In this document: positions 54,694 to 64,000 of the stretch, piece after piece
How positions within the stretch are numbered: the first letter of the stretch is position 1
Layout: each line of letters starts with the position of its first letter
DNA from: Blattamonas nauphoetae
Lineage: Eukaryota > Preaxostyla > Oxymonadida
NCBI GenBank assembly: GCA_033064195.1
Contig: JARBJD010000208.1
Location: 62,001-126,000, forward strand
DNA: 64,000 nucleotides
Direction of reading: 5' to 3'
The notes under the pieces: generated by a model
Told to the model about the DNA's origin: nothing
Database searches by the model: none
The model's input: the letters and a program-made list of their open reading frames with translations, nothing else
Made by a program: the position numbers and the translations under genes

Positions 54694-56253
54694 CTCTTTC
54701 ACGTCTTCAATCCACCACCTTTCGAAGACTCCCTTCGACGTCCACCCGTTTTAACTTATCCATTTCATCTTCAACCCTGATTATTCTTCTATCATCCACA
54801 ACTTTACCCATCACAATCACGCAAACACTTCAACTCCTCCTCTTATGCCAACTGAACCACCCACATTTCAGACACATTCGGCAACTATATCACTATTTCT
54901 GATTCTCACACGCTTTTCTCACTAACTTCACCAACCACGTTCCACGTCACACTTTCGTCTGTGAAGAGAATCACCATCTTGATTTGGAATGAATGTTCCT
55001 GTTCATTATGTCTTCTTTTGGCGTCTGCTTCCTGATTTCCGCCTTTCCTTATCAGCCACTCTTCTTTTCAGTCTCTTACCCGTTCCTTTCTTGTCTGTTC
55101 GGACTTTCTCAGTTGAGACTGGACAGGCAGATGATTTCGTTCTCACAGAGTGATGTCTCCTCGACGACCGACTGGTTCATCGAAAGATGGATTGGTCCAT
55201 TCACTTTGGAGGCAGCTTGGCCCCATATCACTGCATACTCACTTAAGAGCTCGTTCGCATTTCTGTTTCCATTGTCACCACATCACATCATTCTATCATC
55301 ATTTTCTCGCTATTGAATACAATCTGAGTCTGTATCATAAGAAATGATTTTACGAGACTAGTCACCAAACAACCTGGGTGATTTTCTTTGAGGTGTCCAC
55401 ACACTTTTTTAAGGGTTGATCGTGACCTAAAACCTGTCTCCTCTTTGACGAAATCGCAAAACAATCAATGAGTTGAAGACGTGGATTGAATAAAAGCTGT
55501 TTCCACCTCCTATTTCCGTTCATCATCCAATATCAAGACGTCCGGATGAGTGGCGAAAACCGAATCTATGATGAAAAAAAACTCTAAGTTCATTTTCACC
55601 TCACCTTAAATCCTGATTTATCCCTATTTTTCCAAAAATTAACATCTGATGATGCCTATGGAGTGTTTCGTTCCATGTGGACAAATCATAGAAAATCTCT
55701 CACCTGGGAGGAATTGACAGGTCAGAAATTTTTGGGGGTCTCAAAAGTTTTGACGAAATTGGAATTTCTCATTTTTTTGATAAGGTTTCTCTCGAAATGA
55801 CATATTATTGAATAAAAGAAGTGTCCTAGGTGGTTCAGAATACATTCTTTTGATTACCCAGCATATTTTGCTCATGACCAAGACAAAAGTTTGACATATT
55901 ACTGTCCCTAATAATGATGTTTTGAGAAACAGTAGTTTCTGATTTCAATAATCGTATTTTCGAAGATTCCCAAACATGGATTGTTCATCATTTATCTCAG
56001 TTTTCGAGGAAATCGTCAAACTTGTCACACACCATTCACGTTTCAGGCTTTTTTTATCATTTTGATTGATATATGACAGTGTTAACATCATTTCCAGGAA
56101 ATGAAAAGCTCAATCTCGAGAGGACAAGAGACATTTTGTGATTTTTTCGTGAGAATTTCTTATTTTTATTTTAACTGGTTTTGGGAAATACAACGGAAAC
56201 AACTTTTCTTGGTCAGGAGCAGGGGTCAGAGTGGTGTGCACAATTTAGTACAA

Positions 56254-56277
56254 ACGTCAGATCATTTGATCTGACGT
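56254..56277. repeat. Perfect 11-bp-arm hairpin with TT loop
   Basis: ACGTCAGATCA, TT, TGATCTGACGT. One of two such structures 299 bp apart; could be an element end or recombination scar. Confidence 0.7.
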
Positions 56278-56552
56278 ATCTCTCACCGGGGTCGGATCAA
56301 CGCTTAATTCGGAGGTTCGACATTTCATTCCATTTGTCTCTTTCTGCCCTTTTCTGTTGGTTTTTCATCTCGCTATTGGTTTATTTTGATTTTAACATAT
56401 CTTGTACACAACTTGAATGAGGTGGGGTTCGAATCAAAGTCATTCTTGGATTTCAAGATGGATCTGTCCCATTGTCCTCCTCATTCACTTCACTAGACAA
56501 TCGATTGTAGTGAGTAATCCGCAGAGAGAAGAGTGGTATGATCAGTTAACGG

Positions 56553-56582
56553 AAAGGTGTGATCCTTGGATCACACCTTTCA
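56553..56582. repeat. Perfect 14-bp-arm hairpin with TT loop
   Basis: GAAAGGTGTGATCC, TT, GGATCACACCTTTC. Same design as the hairpin at 56254 but different arms apart from a shared GATC. Confidence 0.72.
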
Positions 56583-57857
56583 CTTTTTATGGTATGATCA
56601 TTTCAAGCAAATTAATCATCACTTCATGTCAAACTCTTCTTCAAAAAACACATCAAAGGTTGTGTACTTTCAAAATGATCAAGATAATGAAGTGAATAAG
56701 CATATCTGTGCCCCACATTGAAGAACAATCATCTTCTCTTCTTCGGAGACGATTTGGAGAAGCAATCTCAACTCCATTCGTCGAATTTTGAAACATAGAG
56801 ATTGTACTTATCTCTGTTCAGCTAAAAAAGAGACACAATAAACGATTACAGATGAAGTGTGAAGGTCATTCTGGATCGTGTGACAAAACAAGCACACCTT
56901 GGAAACTCAAAAATTTTAGTTTCTTCATTTCACCTCATTTCGCAAGTATTAGTTGTTTTCTTGATAAAATAGGTGAAATGGAAGAGATATCGGTGAAATG
57001 GGGCGTATGATCAATTTTGGTATGATCAACGTGATCACACTATGGTCCCTGGTAATCCGTGTTCTTTTTCACCATTTTCGATGATAAACGGTCTCTTTTT
57101 CTCTTCTTTTCACTCTATTCATGAAACGAGGCGCAAATTCCTCGAATCGACTCGAGCCCATTGATTCGAAACACCACATTTGCACATTGTATTTTCACTT
57201 CATTTTTACCTTTTTTGTTCAAGAAACCACTATTTTCACACAAAACACTGCAAAATAAACGTTTTTAGGAAGGTCGGATCAAAAGTGGTCAGATCACTCG
57301 GATCCAAATACAACCCCTGGTCATGAGCTTAACATTCTGGGAAATAAAAAGTGCGGGGTCTGAATCCCATTGGACACTTCCTTTTATCCTCAATCCGACT
57401 TGTTTCCACCTTGCAAAAATAGTCAAGTCACTTCAATTGGATCCTAAATAACTCGAAAGATGTGAATCACTTGTGATGCTATTTTAAAGAAGTGGGGGTT
57501 TCTGATAGAATCGTCACAAAAACTCCGAAATAGGAGTTGAGGAGTCATTGCCCCGAAAGTTCGTATTTCTTCACCACACCGAATTTTCCGCACATTCACA
57601 CCCTTTAGTAGTATCGAAGGCGATTTGGGAACCCCCGCTCCTTAGACACCACTACTATAGCTTTTTCTCCATGCCGATTGACAATTCAGAAAATACTTGG
57701 AGTAAAAGTCATTTTCATTTCAGAAAGTTGTCAATCTTAGAGAAATATTCTCTTCCAGAGTTCAGTTACTTCAAACTTTCAAGTTGAAGCAAAATTTTGA
57801 AAACTTTCAAAAAAGCAAAAACCTTGATTTTGGCGGAAGCTGGTGTATTTTTTCAAG

Positions 57858-57934
57858 GTTCCGAAGGTTGCGACCCTTCTCATCGGTCCCTTTTAGACCG
57901 GCATCGGAACTCATTTTTATCGGTTTGAGTTCCG
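57858..57934 (+). ncRNA. Possible structured RNA with two competing folds
   Basis: GTTCCGA (57858) pairs with TCGGAAC (57904) around two inner hairpins (GGTTGCGACC and CGGTC...GACCG), giving a three-way junction. The same 3' strand extended as CGGAACTCA (57905) can instead pair with TGAGTTCCG (57926). The competing pairs resemble a switch, but nothing is known of transcription here. Low confidence as a gene. Confidence 0.3.
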
Positions 57935-58000
57935 GAAACGTACGTTGGTCTTGCCAAGGGCCTAGACCATGCCAAAGGGCAGTGATATGTGAAATTAAAT

Positions 58001-58085
58001 GCTTCCGCCAGGAATTGAACCGAGGACCTTCAGCTTAGTAGTAGTAGTGCGTGCACTCACCATTACCACTAGACTATCCGGTCCT
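58001..58085 (-). repeat. tRNA-derived Pol III module (SINE-like)
   Basis: On the minus strand an A box TAGTCTAGTGG (58077-58067) and a B box GGTTCAATTCC (58021-58011) are spaced as in tRNAs, but no acceptor stem closes and the T stem mismatches. A TAG/TAC simple repeat lies between. Best read as a tRNA-derived SINE head or a tRNA pseudogene. Confidence 0.55.
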
Positions 58086-58193
58086 GAAATTATCCCGGAA
58101 AATCAGAAACTTTATACCCGAAAAAAAGACACTATAGCAGATTCAAAATTTGAAAACTTTGTCAATAAATTCAATATATAGCAAAAATGCTCC

Positions 58194-58292
58194 CGTGAAA
58201 AAGTCATGCTTTTTAACGAGGGTAACAAGTGGCCAAGAATTAAGATTTAGCAGATCGCTCACGTGAAAAAGTCATGCTTTTTAACGAGGGTA
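58194..58292. repeat. Two 31-bp direct repeats with internal hairpin, 68 bp apart
   Basis: Identical copies at 58194-58224 and 58262-58292, each containing AAAAAGTCATGCTTTTT, an AAAAAG/CTTTTT inverted repeat. They lie between the two tRNA-like modules. Confidence 0.7.
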
Positions 58293-58371
58293 GATAGGTA
58301 GACAATAAAAGGAATATATAGCAGATCTGAACATTCGAGATATAAAGCACAGGTCGAAACTAACATTTTCA

Positions 58372-58450
58372 GGAGCTAGTAGCTCAGTGGGTATGTTCCA
58401 TGTCCACCCGTTTCTAGGGGGTGGTTCGATTCAGGCGAGGGGCAATCTTA
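58372..58450 (+). repeat. Second tRNA-derived Pol III module (SINE-like)
   Basis: A box TAGCTCAGTGG (58380-58390) and B box GGTTCGATTCA (58423-58433) are near-consensus; an inner CCACCC/GGGTGG hairpin takes the place of a normal anticodon arm. No acceptor stem. Followed by an A-rich tract, as SINEs often are. It points toward the module at 58001. Confidence 0.55.
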
Positions 58451-58454
58451 ATTT

Positions 58455-58632
58455 CAAAAAAAAATGAAAAAGTTTCAAAATGCCAAAACAATTTCAAAAT
58501 TTAAAAAAAATCAAAATTCAAAAAAAATTCAAAAAAAATACTTAGGAAAATTTCAAAAATTTCAAAAATTCAAAATTCAAAAAATTCAAAATTCAAAAAT
58601 TCAAAAATTCAAAAATTCAAAATTTCCAAAAA
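58455..58632. repeat. A-rich simple repeat (TTCAAAAA-type)
   Basis: About 180 bp of TTCAAAAATTCAAAATT-style imperfect repeats, directly after the tRNA-like module at 58372; could be its degenerate A-rich tail. Confidence 0.75.
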
Positions 58633-58647
58633 AGTTGAAGTATGAAA

Positions 58648-59577
58648 CCTCGACGTAATTTCCCTTGATACTCAGGCAAAATGGTGCCCTCGTGGCTAAT
58701 GCGTAGAACAGATTGAAGGTTGGATTGGAGCGGGACGAGCTGGGAGGCTGTCCCCGGGGGTTCACTGTGGGCATCACTTGAATGTGACCGTAAATCATGC
58801 CCCCCCAATACCTTAGCCCTTCAAGGAATTCGCCAGCAGTAGTCATTGAGTAGGATCATGATAGAGTGATCCCCAAAGGAGTATCGGGTTGTCCTACGGT
58901 ACAATCATACAAAAACTTGATAAAGGAAATGATGAACGATGAAGGCTTGAATGATTGAATTTCAAGTTGAAAAATGATACCTCGACGTAATTTCCCTTGA
59001 TGCTCAGGCAAAATGGTGCCCTCGTGGCTAATGCGTAGAACAGATTGAAGGTTGGATTGGAGCGGGACGAGCTGGGAGGCTGTCCCCGGGGGTTCACTGT
59101 GGGCATCACTTGAATGTGACCGTAAATCATGCCCCCCCCAATACCTTAGCCCTTCAAGGAATTCGCCAGCAGTAGTCATTGAGTAGGATCATGATAGAGT
59201 GATCCCCAAAGGAGTATCGGGTTGTCCTACGGTACAATCATACAAAAACTTGATAAAGGAAATGATGAACGATGAAGGCTTGAATGATTGAATTTCAAGT
59301 TGAAAAATGATACCTCGACGTAATTTCCCTTGATGCTCAGGCAAAATGGTGCCCTCGGGACTAATGCGTAGAACGAATTGAAGGTTGGATTGGAGCGGGA
59401 CGAGCTGGGAGGCTGTCCCCGGGGGTTCACTGTGGGCATCACTTCAATGTGACCGTAAATCATGCCCACCCAAGACTTAACCCTTCAAGGAATTCGCCAG
59501 CAGTAGTCATTGAGAAGGATCACGATAGAATGATCCCCAAAGGAGTATCGGGTTGTCCTACGGTACAATCATACAAA
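58648..59577 (-). repeat. Three tandem copies of a ~332-bp unit with a protein-like minus-strand frame
   Basis: Units start CCTCGACGTAATTTCCC at 58648, 58980 and 59313 (periods 332 and 333 bp); the third is cut short near 59577. Copies are nearly identical. On the minus strand each can encode a short protein-like stretch (MTTAGEFLEGLRYW, GHIQVMPTVNPRGQPPSSSR, LFYALATRAPFCLSIKGN). A C-run of 7, 8 or fewer bases differs between units and shifts that frame. The array lies just outside the first frame of the Polinton-type element and may belong to it or be a target-site satellite. Confidence 0.82.
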
Positions 59578-59579
59578 CT

Positions 59580-59784
59580 TGAAAAATTGAATGATGAATG
59601 ATTGAAAGATTGAAAAATGAATGATTGAAAAATTGAATGAATGAAAAAATGAAACAAAGAAGAAAGAAACAAAAAAGAAAGAAGCAAAATGAAAGCTGGC
59701 ACAACAAGGAACAAAAAATAAAAAACTCTCAACACCTCACTTCACATTTCATTTTTCTTTTTTTGATTTTTTAATTTGAATTAA
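59580..59784. repeat. Low-complexity TGAATGATTGAAAAA-type spacer
   Basis: Imperfect short repeats and A/T-rich leader between the 332-bp array and the first frame of the Polinton-type element. Confidence 0.55.
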
Positions 59785-60234
59785 ATGACAACAGTGAATA
59801 CTACATATGTCTCGCAAAAGACTTCGAACCCTCCAAAGGGGAGTGAAAAACGTCGAACAGATGCCAAGCAAGCTTTGATTCAGTCAATGAAAGAAGAGAA
59901 CTGTGAACTTGTCTCTGAGTATGTCAGGCATAATATCCCAGTCATCTATGTTCATGAAGGTGTTGAGTGGAGGATAAAACCAAAGTTGTGGAATCAAGGA
60001 AACAGACCACACATGTCACAACGTCGACACTACACTCAATCATTTGTTGAGAATGAACTGAGGAAGTACAACTGTGAGCTCGTTGGTGAGTACAAGCAGG
60101 TTCTAGTACCATTCACATATCGAGAAATTGGTGGAACTGAAGTCTTCAAAGTGCGACTAGATTCCTGGCTAAAGGCAAAGAAGAAGCCACATTTGAGGAA
60201 GCCAAAAGAATCACTCAACTTTTTTTATTTTTAA
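59785..60234 (+). CDS. First frame of the Polinton-type element: 149-aa two-repeat protein
   Basis: Starts MTTVNTTYVSQKTSNPPKG. Two copies of a ~65-residue unit share NCELVSEYVRHNIPVIY and NCELVGEYKQVLVPFTY, each followed by WNQGNRPHM or WLKAKKKPHL-type Lys/His-rich ends. Small, basic and repeat-built, possibly nucleic-acid binding. The role in the element is unknown. It precedes the polymerase on the same strand. Confidence 0.5.
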   Translation: MTTVNTTYVSQKTSNPPKGSEKRRTDAKQALIQSMKEENCELVSEYVRHNIPVIYVHEGVEWRIKPKLWNQGNRPHMSQRRHYTQSFVENELRKYNCELVGEYKQVLVPFTYREIGGTEVFKVRLDSWLKAKKKPHLRKPKESLNFFYF

Positions 60235-60253
60235 TTTTTTTAATTCGTAGTAA

Positions 60254-63200
60254 ATGACACAACTCTGGAAAGTGAAGGAACAAATCAGAGAAGTTAGAGA
60301 ACTATTTCCAAACACTCAATTCGCATCTACTGATGGTCGAACATACAAACCTCACAGCCCAAACAAGCAACATCACTATTCGTTTCTCCTGGCAATGCTT
60401 CAACACCCAGACGTTGGATATCGAAATCCTAATCCAACAGCATATCTTAATATCAATTAAATTCCAAAATTCCTGAACGAAGTGAGACATCAACGACAAA
60501 TTGAACAACAACTGTTAATTCAGAAACAGAATGAACAGAACAACAACACAATGATGAATGAAGAGGATAAAAACGTAATCATCATTGACATGAAAGCAAA
60601 TCCAAGAGTGAACGAAACTGAATTGAAGAAGCAAGTGTTCAAGATCACACGGAAGCTAAAATCAATTGAGGAGAAGCTGATGGATCACTGGATGAAGAAT
60701 CTGTTGATCATTCAGAAGAAGAATGAACAAATGGAATCATGGAAAGTGAAGCAATTTGATGGATTCAATGAATGCATCTTGCTCGCTGAACCAAGAGACA
60801 AACTTGCCTTCAACGAATGTCTGACGAACGCACGAAAGAAGTTCAAGAAGAATGAGGTCGAGAAGGTTGAAGACAATGGAAAACCATATCAGTTGTACTT
60901 CCACAATCACTTGAAGAACGTTGAGGAAATCACAACCTTCATCAATGCAGTGTATGAAAAAGAGAAGGATCGACCATTCAAGATTAGTATTGATTTTGGA
61001 AAGATTGTTGAGAGAAAAGATACAGATGAGACACGGTACAATGACTTCAGACCAGAATTGGAGAACACATCAAAGAGTTTTCCTACAGTGATTCGAAGTG
61101 AAGTAGACATCACTGAGTATTCCAAGTATGCAATCAACCTTATCAAAGAATCACAAGAGAGAACACTGATGGATACGAAGACAATGTTCATTGCCTTCCA
61201 TTCCATTCTGGTTGCAGTGTACAGATTCACAGTTGCAGGAAAAGCGAATGCAATTCTCACTGAACATATCAAAACGAGAAACATTCGGTACATAGATTCT
61301 GAGTACAACATCTGCTTCTTTCAAGCGCTCTCATTCCTTACACTTCCTGAGGTTCAAGGAAAGAAGATATCAAATAAAATGAGAAACACCGAAGCATACA
61401 AACTGTTCACCAAATGGATGAATCTCACCAATCTCACGTCATATCAACTCACTGAACACTTGCGAAAATACCCTGGATTTGATATTGCATCTGACATGGA
61501 GAAAGCAATGCAATTATTCAATATTACAGTTCACATTTATGAATACGACGAAGACAAGAAGAAATATTTCCTGAGTCAATCGTACATCAACGAGAATGAT
61601 GACGCAAGAGTTCTTCCAATCCTGATGATTCCTCTCACTGCAACTCTTGTTCATGTGATGTTCATTGTTGATCCCGAGAAAATCACTGGATATAAACTCT
61701 GTCCTTATTGTCAGTCAAGAGGATTCCAAGTCAAGGATTCTCACTTCAAGACATACTACGAGAAACATCTTGCTGAATGTAAGGAACTTGATGGAAAACA
61801 TGTGAAGAAGATCACTCTTGACAAAACACCAAGACCATATGTTCCACACATCCTCAACAACAAGACTCATGAATTTCTGATGGCACACAAAAGACAAAAT
61901 GAATTCAAACCAACACAGTACTACATCACTTATGACTTTGAAACAATGGAAGATCTCATTCTTGACAACTTGTTCTCTGATGACAATACTCAATTGATTT
62001 CACACTTGAAACCTCTCTCTGTTGCATCAGCAATCAAAACAAAATCAGCAGTGAAGTCAATCTACTTTGATCTTCGAGATGGAAAGGACTTTGTGAAGCA
62101 ATGGATCAGAGAACTCTTCAAGTTTGCAGAAACAGTAAGAGAGAACAATCAATATGAAGACCCAGAGATTCCTTCACAGAATGAAGTCAGTGTGATTGGA
62201 TTTAACAGTTCCAGATTCGACATCAATCTCATATTCCGTGATCTCGTTGACAAGGATTGGAAAGTGGTGAGCTTCCTTGGATCAACAACAAAGTACAAAC
62301 AAGTGCTGATCCGACATGAGAAAACACAACAGGTACTTCGATTCATTGACATGATGTCATACACAGGACCAATGACTTTGGATAATGCAGTGAAGGCTTT
62401 TGGAGGAAACACTACACTTCAGAAATCTTTCTTTGCTTACGAATCATTTGATTCATCAGACTACGATTCGGTGCTGAGCAAACAAGAACCATTCTCTAAA
62501 TATGAATTCTATTCGAGTCTGAACAACAGTGAAATGTCCGACACCGAGTACCAATTGTACCTTGACGATTGGAACAAGCAAGGATTCAAGAACCGTTGGG
62601 AATATCTGAAATTCTACAACATCAGAGACGTCAGAATGTATGATTGCACCACTGGACAATCTCATTGATCTGAACTTCCAATACAAAGTGGACATGCTGC
62701 ATAATCTCTCATTGTCCGCCAATGCTTCAGCAATCAAGTATGCTTGTGCCTACAAGGACTTTGATATCGATGAAGACTATAATGAATGTGACGAATCTGG
62801 ACCAATCAAGATCACCAAACAATACTGGAAATACAAAGTGGAAGGATACAGGTATCAAGACCAGAAAGTTCATCGCAATACTGACAAAATGTCACTGAAG
62901 CAGACTACGACTGGTTTGTTCAACAATGCAAGAGAGTTTGCAATATCTGCAAAGGTCACTTCACACAAGCAGTCAAACCAACGTTGGACAGAATCGACAA
63001 TGCAAAGGACATTCTAAAGAGAACGTGAAGATCTGTTGTGATTACTGCAACACCTACAAGTCAGACCATGATGAACATCTCACTCGATTGAGGATTCAAC
63101 TGAAGAAGTACTGCATCTGGAAATCTCTACCAATGACTCTGACACATGAGCAAACATATCACAAGTTGAGAGCCGCAGTGACTGGTGGACTATCGAATGT

Positions 63201-64000
63201 TCAACATCGACAGAATATCAAAGACGTGACACCAATCAACCACTTCAAGTATGAAGATGGAAAGGTCATTTCTAAAGATACTGAACACATCATGACTCAC
63301 GTTTGTGGTGTTGATTTCAACTCTCTCTACCCAAGTGCTTTCTCATCAATCAAGAACAAGAACAATCCATACACGAAACACAGAATGTATATGCCAGGAA
63401 GATGTTTGTACACTGCAACAGGAGATAAAGAATGCCGTAAGATTATCGAAGACAAGAATCAGAAGACATTGTTCGTTGCAGAGTTGAAAGGACACATCGA
63501 TGAAAAGTACATAAATGAGTTCATTAACTTCCCACCAATCTTCAGAAACATTGTGGTCAATACGACAGAAGAAAACATTGGAGAAGACCTATTCGTTGAT
63601 GAAGAAACATGGATTGAAGACTGATGACAAACAAAGAAAGCTACCTCAACTCTTGAGCACACACGATCAGTATATGTTCTTTTGACATACTATCTGTGGT
63701 TCCTCATTGACTATTGCCACTTCATCGTAGACGATATTAAGACTGTGATGGTATTCTCGAGACATGCTGGATTTGAACCATTTGTGACTTCATTTATGAA
63801 TGACAGAATAGAAGCAATGAAGGAAGGAAACAGAGGAATGGAACAATTCTGCAAGACAAACCTCAATGGAAGTTACGGATATGATGGAATGAACACTGAG
63901 AAGTACAACTCAATCACAATCTGCAATGAGAAGAGAACATACTTGAAACAAATGATGAAAGGATTTGTGGCGACAAGAGAGATCAATGAGGACAACTACA
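60254..64000 (+). pseudogene. Polinton/Maverick-type element: protein-primed type-B DNA polymerase region, broken, runs off the window
   Basis: The region encodes a family-B DNA polymerase of the protein-primed (viral/organellar) class. Parts in order: a Lys/Glu-rich N-terminal domain, a region with CPYC...H zinc-finger-like residues, the 3'-5' exonuclease with its Exo I (YDFET), Exo II (FNSSRFD) and Exo III (YNIRDV) motifs, then the palm with motif A (DFNSLYPS) and motif B (LNGSYGYDG). The end lies beyond 64000. Such polymerases are the core gene of Polintons/Mavericks, which occur in metamonads. The visible copy is broken, with roughly three interruptions, yet its motifs are well kept, so it looks fairly young. 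Integrase, ATPase and capsid genes, if present, lie outside. Terminal repeats were not found. Confidence 0.8.

Larger units (their letters stand above)
54694..57857. other. Gene-poor AT-rich region
   Basis: 3.2 kb with no supported gene. It holds only short open frames (up to about 107 codons, at 54993, without domain features), two hairpins listed separately, and a repeated word TGGTATGATCA at 56535, 56591 and 57018. It may be old mobile-element sequence. Confidence 0.5.

Noticed and set aside
54993-55316. 107-codon plus-strand frame with hydrophobic start
   Set aside because: Phe/Ser-rich and without homologous features; in AT-rich 3' flank of the giant gene.
58001-58085. Functional tRNA
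   Set aside because: A and B boxes are present, but no acceptor stem and a mismatched T stem.
58648-59577. CRISPR-like or protein-coding tandem array
   Set aside because: Units are 332 bp with no spacer/repeat structure, and the frame is not continuous between copies.

Overview
The window is eukaryotic nuclear DNA. Evidence: GT-AG introns interrupt at least seven genes, two tRNA-type Pol III genes end in oligo-T, and the proteins include a copine/RGLG-type vWA domain, SPRY-like modules, a PHD-type giant and WD40 repeats. TAA and TGA both act as stops in long clean frames, so I see no need for a variant code. The giant Ser/Thr-rich beta-helix surface proteins, one ending in a transmembrane segment plus a degenerate kinase, together with very short introns and a Polinton-type element, fit a metamonad protist best, possibly an oxymonad (Preaxostyla) such as Blattamonas. 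That placement is inference from protein style, not a database match.

Layout. 0-4.5 kb: 3' end of a copine/RGLG-like gene (+), a two-module SPRY-like gene (-), two related tRNA-like genes (-) and a helical-repeat gene (-). 4.7-12.7 kb: a 2,618-residue PHD-finger/coiled-coil protein (-). 13-15.3 kb: a small membrane protein and a second member of the helical-repeat family (-). 15.7-20.6 kb: a beta-helix surface protein (-) whose frame changes three times. 20.8-22.7 kb: a tiny three-exon gene (+) and a helical unknown (-).

22.77-34.54 kb is a transposon island. Two related TA-flanked inverted-repeat elements share a 5' leader but carry different gene-like cargo. A MULE-like element with a 9-bp target duplication and its own cargo sits inside the first. 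A 1.0-kb TA-flanked element splits a third helical-repeat family gene, and removing it with one TA restores the frame exactly. A fourth element abuts the second cargo carrier.

34.7-43.6 kb: a 367-residue helical protein (+), a 1,498-residue WD40 protein (-) and a Ser/Pro-rich multi-exon gene (-). 44-54.7 kb: a 3,546-residue beta-helix receptor-like protein with a pseudokinase tail (+). 54.7-59.7 kb is gene-poor: hairpins, two tRNA-like modules, simple repeats and three tandem copies of a 332-bp unit. 59.8 kb to the end holds the start of a Polinton/Maverick-type element with a protein-primed type-B DNA polymerase, treated here as a broken fossil copy.

Splice joins were worked out by hand from reading frame and protein continuity. 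Five complete models sum to multiples of three: 20843-21123, 34727-35956, 14182-15254, 36178-41042 and 4708-12652; the partial model 1-453 does too. Introns run from 22 to about 100 bp, and several first exons are only 7-10 nt.
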